NCBI RefSeq assembly: GCF_000006405.1
Contig: NW_003206658.1
Span: 841,927-876,128, forward strand
Source of the DNA: Perkinsus marinus ATCC 50983
Lineage: Eukaryota > Perkinsozoa > Perkinsida > Perkinsidae
DNA: 34,202 bases
Direction of reading: 5' to 3'
In this document: positions 12,689 to 22,920 of the stretch, one piece after another
Layout of the letters: the number at the start of each line of letters is the position of its first letter
Numbering within the stretch: position 1 is the first letter of the stretch
Translations under genes and position numbers: made by a program
The notes under the pieces: generated by a model
Database searches by the model: none
Seen by the model: the letters and a program-made list of their open reading frames with translations, nothing else
Told to the model about the DNA's origin: nothing

Positions 12689-13243
12689 CTCGGCGCCTTA
12701 TCACCACCTTCCCTGTCACGTATCCCATCGAGCACTTTCATAGAGGAAGCAGTGAAGTCCGGAACGCCATTCTCCACTCTGGTGCCATTTCTGATCTCTG
12801 AAAGCATGCGGAAGTAATCTCCGTCTTGGGAACCACGATGGAAGTTGGTGAGGTAGAACACTCGAGCCTTCATCGCATTCCATGTCTGACTATGCCAACA
12901 GGGTTTGGTCGGATAGCTTTCCTTTGGATAGATGTCACTAGAGTGGAATTCTATCCGACCAATTTGGCAGGGATCCCCGCAGATCACGACAGGCATCCCC
13001 CCAAACGGGGGACGGATGCCCGAACTCTCTCCAGGTGACGTCCTCACAGCGCTGATGCTATCCGACAGTGCATCGAGCACCGTGTTATGGATTGCAGCCA
13101 ACTCGTCCAGGATTAGCACCGATCTCTCTGATGTGATATCATTGGTGTGGTGTCGCCGCAGTCCACGAACCATACGACGAGCCAGTTCACTCCTACAACG
13201 CATGTAGGCGTTGTCTCCAGGTATTCCGCTCTTGTCGAACTCC

Positions 13244-13251
13244 AACCCACA
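13244..13251 (+). repeat. Left 8-bp target site duplication of hAT-like element
   Basis: AACCCACA immediately before the element's terminal CAGGGTGTT. The identical octamer is found at 14634-14641. One copy encodes part of Cys-Gly-Leu of the helicase on the minus strand. Confidence 0.88.
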
Positions 13252-13268
13252 CAGGGTGTTACATTTCT

Positions 13269-13322
13269 ATATTGCACTTTTCTTGCACTTCGCAAATTGC
13301 GCAATTTGCGCAAGTGCAATAT
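13269..13322. repeat. Subterminal inverted repeat and 18-bp palindrome at left end of hAT-like element
   Basis: ATATTGCACTT (13269-13279) is perfectly complementary to AAGTGCAATAT (13312-13322). Between them lies the perfect palindrome GCAAATTGCGCAATTTGC (13292-13309). Related AAATTGC and GCAACATTGCAAG repeats occur near the right end (14540-14600). Confidence 0.85.
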
Positions 13323-13499
13323 CACTGCATGCAAGATAGGAAATTTAGAAAATTTTTTGTTTTAGGCCTAAAAATCATGAAAATCAACAGAAAGTTTGAT
13401 TCAAAATCAGAGGTTTTTGGATAGTAAACGTTGGTAAACGGTTAGCATGGTCTACGTGTATACTGGAAGTATCTCCCTCTATAAAGTTAGCGGAGCGTC

Positions 13500-13830
13500 C
13501 GCTTTCGACAACCTCGACAAACTGTCGAAAACAACTTCACCTAATAATAACGACAAGTCGTCAAAACGGCCGCTCTGCGACGACATATGCGACTTTCGAC
13601 AAATACTGTCGAAATTTAGACACTAAAGAATTGTCGAATATACTCATTCTCTCGACAACGTTGGCGAAAGTACGCTACAATTTACTATGTGTAGATTTGG
13701 ACAACTTAATTACGACAATCATTGTCGAAGGCGATAAACGAGCTTAATACCGAAAACTAGGTGTCGATTCGACACTGTCGAAATAACGAATAATCTCGCT
13801 TTCGATAAGTTGTCGATAATACGCTCGCGG
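13500..13830. repeat. Cluster of GTCGA/TCGAC motifs in hAT-like element
   Basis: Well over ten short TGTCGAA/TTCGACA-type motifs on both strands, several in face-to-face pairs such as CGACAAACTGTCG and CGACAATCATTGTCG. The arrangement resembles the dispersed subterminal binding sites used by hAT transposases. No coding capacity is seen here. Confidence 0.6.
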
Positions 13831-14184
13831 GTGAATTCTAAAGAGCCCGCAGTTGACTAATAACGGTTATTTTCTCGATTGCCTCAACGATCGATTTTGC
13901 TTTCACGCAAAGACAGCACGCTTCGGACCCTCGGTGTGGATTTCAAGATGGGGATGAGGGTACCAAAGCTGTGCTGTCGATGTCCTGTAGTTTGGGGTTG
14001 GCGATGCACACTGAACGGCGATTATAGAACTTGGCAACGGTCGTACCCGAGTTGATCAGACTGAGGATGAGCAAACTGGTCACTTGCGCTTGATGGTCAG
14101 TGGAGACCATAATGCACCGCGCTCGGCCATTTTATGGCGAGCGAGAAATACACTGATTCAGGGAAATCCGCTTTGTGGTCCCAG

Positions 14185-14329
14185 CCTGGCGCTGCCAGGA
14201 ACTCTGCTGACCTACCGTTCCGACTTCTATGATAAAAGTTTTATCATTCCCAGTTACGTTTTTACCTCTCCGGAAAGCTTGGGGAAAGTCCTTGCGCTTA
14301 TCAACCATCGTGTTCGGCAGGGTCTGCCG
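14185..14329. other. Three perfect hairpins inside hAT-like element
   Basis: CCTGGC/GCCAGG (14185-14199), GATAAAA/TTTTATC (14231-14245) and CGGCAG/CTGCCG (14315-14329), each with a one- to three-base loop. The surrounding 14080-14360 has short open frames on both strands that I do not recognise and do not call as genes. Confidence 0.4.
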
Positions 14330-14633
14330 CATCTAGAGCAGGAAATTCCCTCAAGATAACTGAGCTCAGTCCCGTAAAGTTCTTTCTCGCTTCAGAGACT
14401 ATTCGATGGATCACTGCATTGCAACGTTTGCAATCGAAGACAGAGATATTTGTATATCAGCTCGACACGAAGAGCGATATACGAGTGTTTCTGCGAAGTG
14501 CGAAAGGAGATGATCTCTTCATGTTTCCTATGTTGCACAAATTGCTCCAAATTGCCTATATAGCAGTGCAAATTGCAGCAAATTGCAGCAACATTGCAAG
14601 ATCACTTTGAAAACGCCAAAAGAGAACACCCTG

Positions 14634-14641
14634 AACCCACA
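14634..14641 (+). repeat. Right 8-bp target site duplication of hAT-like element
   Basis: AACCCACA following the right terminus ...AACACCCTG, identical to 13244-13251. Confidence 0.88.
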
Positions 14642-14875
14642 ATAACTCATGATTGTGTGAGCCCTAGGGCCCAGATTCCTCGCCGATACGCCAGCCCATG
14701 TTAGGACGATAGGATTGAATTCAGCTTTCATGAGGTTCAGCAATTCCTTCAGAACGAAAGACTTGCCAGTTCCAGCATAGCCGGTAACCAGGAAGTAACC
14801 TTCACGACAGCTCCCTCTTAGAGCCCCTAAGATTTCCTCACATATTTTAGATTGGTGAGAGTCGAGCTGAGTCAT

Positions 14876-15280
14876 GTACGGAACTCAAAATAACTTGCCT
14901 TACATGACAGGTTCAATCGGCAATGCTATTGCTATATATCACTTTCACAACGAGATGCACTTTGCAAAAGAAACGCTTGTGTAGTTTCGCCTCGGCCGTT
15001 TCGTCGTTCGTGACGCGCGTTGCGAGTTACATTTCGCGAAATTCAAGTCGTTAACTATGTGTTTCACGATAGAGTGCACGCTTGCGTTCAGGATAGAGTT
15101 TTCTAAACTCAATGGGAGCACGTGACCGAAGAACGCAGGAAGGAATGAAGCCTAAGTGCAACAGTTCACCCAAATGCAGATCCTGCGCTTTTCATGCAGT
15201 TGCACGAAAAACGAGAATAGAGATGGCATGAGAATATGCCCGTAGTATCCACGGTTGCTTATTCTTGGCTTGGGGTGATC
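14876..15280. other. Upstream region of the transposon gene
   Basis: No gene recognised. On the minus strand this is directly upstream of the helicase start and may hold the transposon promoter or its terminal region. The sequence lacks the trinucleotide runs typical of host spacers. I could not match it to the left flank of the island. Confidence 0.35.
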
Positions 15281-15489
15281 GGCCGGGACCGGCCTAGGCT
15301 TTGGTAGATGACACAGCATGATAGGGTGCGAAAGCGGGCCGGAGGCCCGCGTAGAGACTCTGGCAGGCCTTTTCTACGGGGTTGCATACGTTGGGACCGA
15401 AAACTGCACACGTTGGGACCGGTGGCCTCGTCGCTACCTCAGACCACCTCGGGTTCGATCCCCGCAGATGTTAATTCTCTGTATTTTTT
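15281..15489 (+). other. Hairpins, tRNA-type B box and T run (possible Pol III/SINE-like unit)
   Basis: GGCCGG/CCGGCC (15281-15294) and GCGGGCC/GGCCCGC (15334-15350) form perfect stems. ACGTTGGGACCG is repeated at 15388 and 15410. GGGTTCGATCCCCGC at 15451-15465 matches the tRNA T-arm/internal B box, and six T residues follow at 15484-15489, as in a Pol III terminator. A full tRNA cannot be folded: the acceptor partner of the 3' side is missing. It could be the end of a tRNA-derived SINE, part of the transposon end, or chance. Confidence 0.35.
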
Positions 15490-15570
15490 AATATTCTACA
15501 CCGTTGTCAAGTTGCTCCAGTTACTAAGCATCATCTCATTGAAGTGTATCCCTTTTGAGCATAATAGGTA

Positions 15571-18500
15571 ATGACCCCACCAATAGCTCCAACTGGTGAT
15601 ATCCAACAAGCTCCCACATCCTCCTCCTCCTCATCCTCAACCTTCATACCGTTTTCCCCTAGTATGATGAATACCCAAGGAAGAGGTAGTATTACTACTG
15701 TTGGGATAACGGTCAGTACTATGATGATCTATTAGGTAGGATGCAGTCAGGAGGATTTACACCTAGTACTGGTTTTTATACAACTCCCACTCAACAACAA
15801 CAACAAGCAGCAGAAGCAGCAGCAGTCGCACAGACTCAATCATTCACTATACCACCCTTGAGTAGTGGAGGAGGTAATATTAAATTCTCTTATTCCTACG
15901 GCTCTCTACGTTGTCTATCTAGGTATATCTACTGGTCTACCGGCTACTACTTCTACACCATTCATGAACAGTACTCCAATGACGACTGCTACTTTCCGAC
16001 GACCAGCCAATCTACCAGCTACCGTTGGTACCTTTCCTACTATGCATAAGGTACAGGTAAATAGAGGAGGGAAAGCACGTAATAAGGCTGATCCCTTTTC
16101 TGGTGTATGGTCTTCAATTCTACTTCATGAGCATTGGAGGATACTCTTGTTATTATAATTATTTTCAGGGGATGATTTTGAGAATATGGTTACGGAGTTG
16201 AGATCCTCTTATACCTCATGGTTAGATAAGACTGAGGCATCGGTAATAGATCATAGGCATGCTACTGCTGCTGCTGTTGCTGAGTGAGACGGAGTGAGTG
16301 GATGCTATCTCAGTTAAATCGTCAACAAGATGATCTAGAGACGGAAAGGAGGGATTTCGAGGAAGAGAAGAAGAGAGTTTGGAAGGACTTTGTAATGATA
16401 ATGATAGCGGCAATAGTCCGCGTTTAGGCATACTACTCATCATCATCATGTTGTGTATCTCCCAGGTTGATGAGAAGAATAGAGGGATAATGAAGTTAAA
16501 AGAGGATCGTAGACGGGCTGACCTTGAGATGCAGAATCAATTCAAACAGGTTATAATCATAATTTTATTATCATCATACAGGTTAGGGTATGGTCGGTAT
16601 TATCGAGTGTGTAGATCAAAACTGAGCGATCCGATACAAGGAGGAAGATAGAGGCTGACAAGCAGAGGTTTGAACTGGAGAAAGGGGATACTCTACGAAG
16701 GTTAATGTTGAAGGAAGATGCTCTCACTGAGGTAGGTGTGTAAGGGTAGTATTATTAGTAGTACGACGATAAGGTGGTATATCGTGTTTCAGGCAAAGGA
16801 TAAGCTTGAAGTGGAGAGGAATAGGATGGCTGAGCAAACTCTAGCTGCTGAGACTAAGGTCGATATTAATGTTGGAGGTATGGCTAGGTGCTGCTACTAC
16901 TACTCCTTATGTTATACTTAGGTACACCATTCGAGACCTCTCGTGGTACTCTTATGCAACAACAAGGGACACTATTGGAAGGCTTGGCATCAGGGAGGAT
17001 TGAGGCACAGCGGGATCGACAAGTACGGTATGCTACTACTATCATCTTAGATCCTCCATTCTAGGGACGAATATTCATCGATAGAGATGCTCATAGTTTT
17101 AGACATCTTTTACAATTCTTACGTAATCCTGAGGTAACTATCGTATTATCTCTATATTGCTCCTATATGGTATGAGTAGATACCACCATGCCCTAAAGAT
17201 GCTACCGATTCAGAGAAGTTGAGTATAGAGGCTAGCCATTATGGGGTATTACTACTACTACCATCATCATTATCATCATCACGATGATGGTGATGATAGT
17301 CTGATGGGTGGTACTGTCCATTTTAGATACGTTTCTTCCCGTTTCCCTTAGCTTATGCTATCGGAGGTCATTCTGGTCAGGAGCATCTAAGGAGTGTGGA
17401 AGTACTACCTAATCCATAACCATCATTCCTATGATATACTCCTTATTGTAGGTATTGGATGTAGAGCATCAATGTTGGCGTCCTTGCCGTCCTATGAATA
17501 CCGAGAGTAATCCTAAACATAGACTCCTATCCTGATATCATGGTAGCTAATACCATCTTTAGGGACGTATTTCGGTGCTGCTGGATTCAATTCTCGAGTA
17601 TATGTCTTTGGAGGGCAAAACCTAGACTACAAGGCACTATGTGATAGTGAGGTTTATGATGCTCTCAGAGATACCTGGATGATTGGGGTAATATCATATG
17701 TCTTCTTCTTCCTCCTCCTCATTAGAGTTGTTATCTTAGGCCTCTTTGAATACACCTCGTCGTAACTGTGCTTCTACAATAACAAGTGATGGTAGGATAT
17801 TCGCAATTGGAGGTTTTGATGGAGTATCGATGCTCTCTAGTGTGGAGGCGTAAGTTATCTTTATTATTCTACTTCTTGATTATATCTACATATGGCTGCT
17901 ACAATACTTTAGATATGATCCTCGTATGCGTAATTGGATGGAGGTTGCATCAATGAGTACCCCACGCAGTAGCTGTATGGCTGTTGCTGATGCAAGTGGT
18001 CGTATATGGGCATTAGGGGGTACATCAGGACGGAGATTAAAGACAGTAGAAATGTAGGCTACAGGGATTGAACCATGGATGTCTGTTGTATGATATCATC
18101 TCTGCTTGTCGTCGATATCATAGATATGATATCCGTGCGAACAAATGGTCTTCTACTCCTGGCACTGATATGATTGAGGAAGTCTCTGCTGGTGCTGCTG
18201 TATTCTTTGAAGGGAATATCTATGTTATTGGAGGTAGTATCTCTTACTACTACCATCACCATCGCACAGTGGAGATTGTAGTTAATCATTCAGGTACTGA
18301 TAACTCTCAAATGGTACATTCATCAGTAGAGAGTCTTTCAATAGATGCTATGAATAATGGTTGGAATTACAAGCATCAGGCTAGTACGTAACAGTGTATA
18401 GTCATCTCCTTCCTTACGTCATTAGTAGGTACTGAGCGTATGGATTGTTCAGCGGCACCTGTGATGGACTCAATATTATTGGGTGGTGGACAAAATGGAG

Positions 18501-18733
18501 GAGAGGTAAGATCCTAGAAGAAGTAGTAGTAGCAACAAGGTCTCATTATCATCTGCATTTAGGCTTTATCAACAGTCGAGTTTTACACACCAGATAGCGA
18601 TGAATGGCAAGCTGGACCACCCATGCTATCACCAAGGTGATCATGATGATATACCTCTTAAGTGCTCATGCTGTGGTGGGTTCATCATTTTCTGATTAGG
18701 TATGGACATGAGTATGTTATACTTAGCCTATGA
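15571..18733 (+). CDS. K13: K13-type coiled-coil/BTB/kelch protein
   Basis: Homologue of apicomplexan Kelch13, which in Plasmodium sits at cytostome/micropore necks and supports endocytosis. Domain order is identical. There is a low-complexity N-terminus (Ser, Gln and Thr rich), then coiled-coil exons (RRDFEEEKKRVWKDF, IMKLKEDRRRADLEM, KDKLEVERNRMAEQ). A T1/BTB domain follows, with DINVGG/TPFETSRGTL and GRIFIDRDAHSFRHLLQFL. About six kelch blades come next: PFPLAYAIGGHSG, SRVYVFGGQNLDYKAL, GRIFAIGGFDG, STPRSSCMAVADASGR, EGNIYVIGG and SILLGGGQNG. Blade linkers match family phrases such as CPKDATDSEKLSIEASHYG. Many 40-70 nt introns interrupt it, for example 16878-16921 and 18637-18699. The stop is TGA at 18731. 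The first exon (start 15571) is weakly supported because its join to the exon at about 15733 needs a very short intron; ATG 15741 is an alternative start. Confidence 0.9.
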
Positions 18734-18890
18734 TAGTGTCATAATAATACTTATCAATAGTTTCTTTAAGACTACTACTAAACAGCAACAGGTTAACTGT
18801 AAAGGTAGAAGATCACTCATCGGCCTCCTCATCTGTTGTGTTCTACTGAAGTGGGTGTATAATATCTATCCTAGTCATAACTGCTCATTA
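18734..18890. other. Intergenic gap between K13 and SMYD genes
   Basis: Short spacer with no recognised element. Open frames across it are short and lack family similarity. Confidence 0.35.
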
Positions 18891-20845
18891 ATGACCAATA
18901 CTAAAGTAGATCCTATTACATGGAGTAATGCGGATAACTGTTGCGTCGTGAAAGATACTAAAGATAAAGGCAGAGCCGTGTTTGCTACGAGATGTTTTAA
19001 GCCTGGCGAGGTATATGCCCTTTACTATTACTCTATTTATTGCTGTCTATGGTAGATTGTATATGAGCAGCCACCAGTAGCGAGTATCCTACATCCATGG
19101 CTGTGTGATACACACTGCAGTGGTTGTTTTAGTAAGATGGGATCTATTAATGGGAAGTTGAAGACCTGTTCAAGATGTAAAGTAGCACGATATTGTTCTA
19201 CACAATGTCAAGTAGTAGTATGATTATATAGTGATGAGGTTAGTGGTAATATCAGGCAAGTGACTGGAAGGCTGGTCATAAACGTGAATGTCCTCTTATT
19301 ACTCGTCTACTAGATGCTGGTATCACTCCACAACAACTTAGTGGTAGTAGTAGCATGTTATGAGCATAGTCCTATACATTATCTCAGATTGTTTCCTAGC
19401 TTGGCGTGTAGCATCTGATGATGATACAGTTAATAAAGTTATGACAATGTGTAAGTGTTCACCACAGAGTGTTGAGCACTCCTCTAGTGATGATCCTTCT
19501 TTAGGTGTTTTGCATAAACCATCAGATGCTATTGCCATCACAGCAGCGCAGTTCCTATCAATATTATCATCTAGTCATAGTAGTAGGAGTATTCCTACCT
19601 TCGATGCTATCCTAGGACTATTGGTACGCTTTCCATGCAATAACTTTGCCATAGTTGATGACCTTTGGAGTGGAATCGCCGCAGGAGTATACCCTAATGC
19701 AGCGCTATTCAACCATAGTTGTAGGAGGATAGTAGTAGTAGTGGAGTATGTATCTATTCCTATCATCATAGGCCATCCTAATGTTATACCAGCCTTTGGT
19801 CATGGGTCTACATTATCCTTTAGAGCCATACGAGATATATCACCAGGAGAGGTACGTGTGTATTAGGAAAATAGGGTAGTAGATATTATTATGCCTTGCT
19901 GCTGCTACTCACTTAGGAGATATGCCATAGTTATGTTGAATTAACTTTACCATCATGGAAGCGCCGAGATGTCCTCCTTAGAGACTATGAATTCTTATGC
20001 GAATGCGAGCGTTGTGGAAAGAGAGATGATGAGGCACGTGTTGGTGAGGGGATGGGTGGCCGCCGCTTTGGACAGGTATGCTATGGACCTGTATTAGGAT
20101 CAGAAGATTGGCGTATGGTCCTTAATGCAGAGGGTAATAGGATAGTACTTACAGATGCTGATCTTTGTGGAACTAAGAGCATGTGTAATGATGATGATGA
20201 TGATATCCAAGAAGTAGTGTTCAATGCTATTGGCCCACATATACAGGTCCTTTTCATACACTATTCCAAGAGGAACCATCGACCATCCTACGACAGGCAT
20301 ATGAAAGATTATACAGGGGGGACTGCGGTCTTGTAAACTGTGATACTAGGGATGACTTTAGGGCATTAGAAAGGAGTATAATGCTACCTATGGAGAAAGA
20401 GCTCTCTCCTACTCATGTACCATATTACTACTATGGTGATGATAAAGGTATGGTAGTAGATACAACTTATGTCAGCAAGTAGCCACTTTGCCATGACTGC
20501 TCTTGCTATTGGGGACTTTGATAAAGCCCTGAAGTATATACAACGTGTGATTCAAATGTACCTATGATGTTAGCAGCAGCAGCAGACAGCAGACATATCC
20601 TCTGTAGATACTCGGAATACCTTCCAACCTATCACCCATTGATGGGCTTACAATTATTCACTATGGCCGACTTATATAACCAGAAAGGAGATATAATCAA
20701 TGCTATTGCTGTATACAATAAGTGTAAGGATGTTATATCAGTTTCTCATGGTGTAGACTCTGCTATTTACCATACTCTACTACAAACAATATCCAACCTA
20801 CCCTCACCACTACTATCACCTACAAGAACAACAACCACGTCTTAA
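18891..20845 (+). CDS. SMYD-type SET/MYND lysine methyltransferase
   Basis: Protein-lysine N-methyltransferase of the SMYD family, using S-adenosylmethionine. The SET domain is split by a MYND zinc finger, as in the family. SET-N contains KGRAVFATRCFKPGE, joined over an intron to IVYEQPPVASILHPWLC. The MYND finger is CDTHCSGCF...LKTCSRCKVARYCSTQCQ, with DWKAGHKRECP after an intron. SET-C has AGVYPNAALFNHSC, with the NHSC cofactor/active-site motif, then TLSFRAIRDISPGE and a post-SET CECERCGK. The C-terminal part (GDFDKALKYIQRV, LADLYNQKGDIINAIAVYNKC) resembles the TPR-like domain of SMYD proteins. The start at 18891 is the in-frame ATG just before the SET-N strand. The stop at 20843-20845 follows a Pro/Thr-rich tail; a further spliced exon at about 20850-21060 is possible. 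Confidence 0.87.
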
Positions 20846-21454
20846 CACCAATATATGATATGTGTCGTCGTTACCGGGGGTTCAACAGCCGGTGTAGGAC
20901 TTCCACCATGGGAGTCTCTTGTTTATTTAGTTTTACATTATTAAATGTTGAGAATATGCCAACAGCAGTTGATGAGTTCGATCTCCCTTAGTGATCATAT
21001 TATGTGAGCAGGACTTTGAAAGGCCTCGTTGTAAGGTTGCCTAGTATGGTAGCCATTATGAACTACCATATAGACCACCTTGCTGTGGTACTACCATGTC
21101 TAGTAGTGTATATGCTCTATATTTCGTAGTATTGTGGTAAAAAGGCATTTGGTATCCTCCATAGAAATCTACTACTCCTAGAGCTAATATTATCATTGCT
21201 GCTCGATTACATGATGATGATCATAGATAGTACCTCAGTTAGTGATGTTCAATATAATGATAGAAGAGAGCTATCATAGAGAGTATGCAATTAATAATAA
21301 TGATAATGAGTATAGTAGGAGTCATGATGATGATGAGGCCGGGATAGATATATATGTTAACAATCTTGCAATCTTTTTGCAACTTGCATTTCCTATTGAT
21401 CATGATCATGATCAGCGCTTTTTGATTGCTACTACCTATTGCTACTATCTTAAT
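20846..21454. other. About 600 bp without a confident gene
   Basis: Contains stretches that could be coding, such as DMCRRYRGFNSRCRTST near 20857-20907 and DFERPRCKVA near 21012-21041. These may be terminal exons of the SMYD gene or the leader of the phosphatase gene. No domain recognised. Confidence 0.3.
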
Positions 21455-22920
21455 ATGGGGTTTGAAGATAGTGAGGCTGATGATTGGCTGAAGCGATTGA
21501 TGTCGGCATCTACTACTACAACAACACGGAGTAAGAATGATAATAATGAGGAAAGAGGATTACTAATGCCACAAAAGGTATTACTACTACTACTACTTAT
21601 AAAACCTTGCTTATTATTACCAACTACTGTTGATAATACTGTTAATATGATCCTTAGGATTATATAAGACTCTGTAGAGTTGTTAAGAGTATATTGATTG
21701 AGGAGGATACTGTGGTGAGGATTAATAATGATGGTCCAGTAGTAATAGCAGGAGATGTCCATGGACAGTTTTACGATGTCCTAGAGTTATTTAAAGTTGG
21801 TGGTGATCTACGTAGAGATCCTACTTTGAGGTAGTATTAGTATTATCTTATTCGTATCTTCATCATAACATCAATGTTTAGATATCTTTTTATGGGAGAT
21901 TATGTGGATAGAGGTTATAATTCAGTGGAGACTTTGGAACTGTTATTACTACTTAAATTACGTTATCCCAATCGGATAACTCTTTTAAGAGGAAATCATG
22001 AGACTAGGCAGATAACACAAGTAGTAATCATGCTCTCCTTACTCATCATACTATCATTATTGTAGGTCTATGGGTTCTATGATGAATGTATACGTAAGTT
22101 TGGTAATGCCACAGTATGGCGTATTGCCATGGATCTGTTTGATTATCTACCATTAGCAGCCATAGCTTACGATGTTTTTGCTGTATTAATGCTGCTTACC
22201 TAATTACTGCTGTATTATGTTATGATTATTATTAGGTACATGGAGGATTGTCCCCAGAACTTGGTGATATAGATCAGATCCGTTTACTACAGCGAGTACA
22301 AGAGGTACCACCTCAAGGTCCATTGTCTGATTTGGTAATACTATAATAATAATACTACTTTCACTGCATCATCATGATCATCATTATCATTCTAGTTATG
22401 GTCCGACCCTGATGATAGTGTTAAAGGATGGGAACTTAACCCACGTGGAGCTGGTCTAGTCTTTGGTGCTGATCCTACTAGACAATTTTTACATCATAAT
22501 GGTCTTAGATTAGTGGCTAGAGCACATCAATTGGTAGCACTAATAGTAATAGCTTATACCCCTACCCTTCCATTATAGGTACAAGAGGGATATAAGTTTA
22601 TGTTCCCAGCTAGTGAGGCTGATCCTAATGTAGTATCACCAGGTCCCAAGCCTTCATCATGTACTATACCTTCACCACTGTATACACCACCACCACTACC
22701 ACTACTACCACCAGCAGGTAGTGGTGGTGGTGTTGTTAGAGTAACAGGCTCACGATATATGCTTGTTAATGTATGGAGTGCTCCTAATTATTGTTATAGA
22801 TGTGGTAATATTGCTAGTGTATTGACACTGTATCCTGATGGATCTAGGCAAGCTAAGTTATTTAAAGAGGTACCAGTATCGGGTACACCATTACGTGATG
22901 TAATACCTTACTTTCTTTGA
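21455..22920 (+). CDS. PP6/PP4-like serine/threonine protein phosphatase catalytic subunit
   Basis: PPP-family metallophosphatase with all signature blocks: [35 protein letters not shown] (across an intron at about 22017-22065), [37 protein letters not shown] and [11 protein letters not shown]. It ends PYFL like PP6, whose last Leu is carboxymethylated in PP2A-like enzymes. The N-terminal ADDWLKRL fits the PP4/PP6 start and ATG 21455 is chosen for that reason; an upstream in-frame ATG at 21242 would add an unconserved leader. At least four short introns interrupt it. Unusual: about 45 residues rich in Pro, Ser and Gly (about 22605-22755) separate QEGYKFMF from [13 protein letters not shown], where relatives have only a few residues. 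The stretch is open and in frame, so it is either an insertion loop or an unrecognised in-frame intron. Confidence 0.9.

Larger units (their letters stand above)
13252..14633. mobile_element. Nested non-autonomous hAT-like transposon (1382 bp)
   Basis: DNA transposon inserted in the helicase part of the MULE gene. The left end is CAGGGTGTTACATTT and the right end, read on the other strand, is CAGGGTGTTCTCTTT, giving 9-bp terminal inverted repeats. Both are flanked by AACCCACA. An 8-bp duplication with CAGGG-type termini is characteristic of the hAT superfamily, although this octamer does not fit the common nTnnnnAn preference. Subterminal regions carry repeated TTGCA/AAATTGC motifs at both ends, and 13500-13830 holds many GTCGA/TCGAC motifs in both orientations, as hAT transposase-binding regions often do. 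I see no transposase, so it probably depends on an enzyme encoded elsewhere. Removing it with one octamer restores the host frame exactly. Confidence 0.82.
8536..14875 (-). pseudogene. Pif1-like helicase fused to MULE transposase, interrupted by hAT-like insertion
   Basis: Predicted transposon protein of 1379 residues when exons 14875-14642, 13251-12689, 11924-9178 and 9131-8536 are joined; the summed length is exactly divisible by three and no stop is met. Helicase superfamily 1 motifs in order: Walker A GYAGTGKS (residues 32-39), Walker B LILDE (D127, E128), motif III GDPCQI (170-175), a motif IV region YLTNFHRGS (211-219), motif V region TAHRTIG (408-414) and motif VI YTALSRV (451-457). 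The transposase half carries GVDCSF (D1039), VVMDGS (D1106) and CFFHVVKRAR. Introns are 11925-12688 and 9132-9177. The only visible lesion is the 1382-bp element plus its duplicated 8 bp after residue 80. Downstream exons remain open, so the insertion looks recent. ATG 14875 is the first good start; an earlier 5' exon cannot be excluded. Confidence 0.8.
8430..15240 (-). mobile_element. Mutator-like (MULE) transposon island, ends not resolved
   Basis: Interval between the photolyase stop and the K13 gene that lacks the trinucleotide-rich texture of the host introns and carries a helicase-MULE transposase gene on the minus strand. I looked for long terminal inverted repeats and a 9-bp target duplication in 8414-8540 and 14880-15560 and could not identify them, so both limits are estimates. 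A second element (13252-14633) is nested inside. The order from the element's 5' side is helicase start, hAT insertion, rest of the helicase core, 764-nt intron with minisatellite, helicase C-terminus, zinc-finger candidate, DDE transposase. Confidence 0.6.

Noticed and set aside
14084-14359. Protein gene inside the hAT-like element
   Set aside because: Open on both strands by chance, no recognised domain, not flanked by splice or start context. No hAT transposase motif seen.
15421-15470. Functional tRNA gene
   Set aside because: T-arm-like motif only; no matching acceptor or A box at tRNA spacing.
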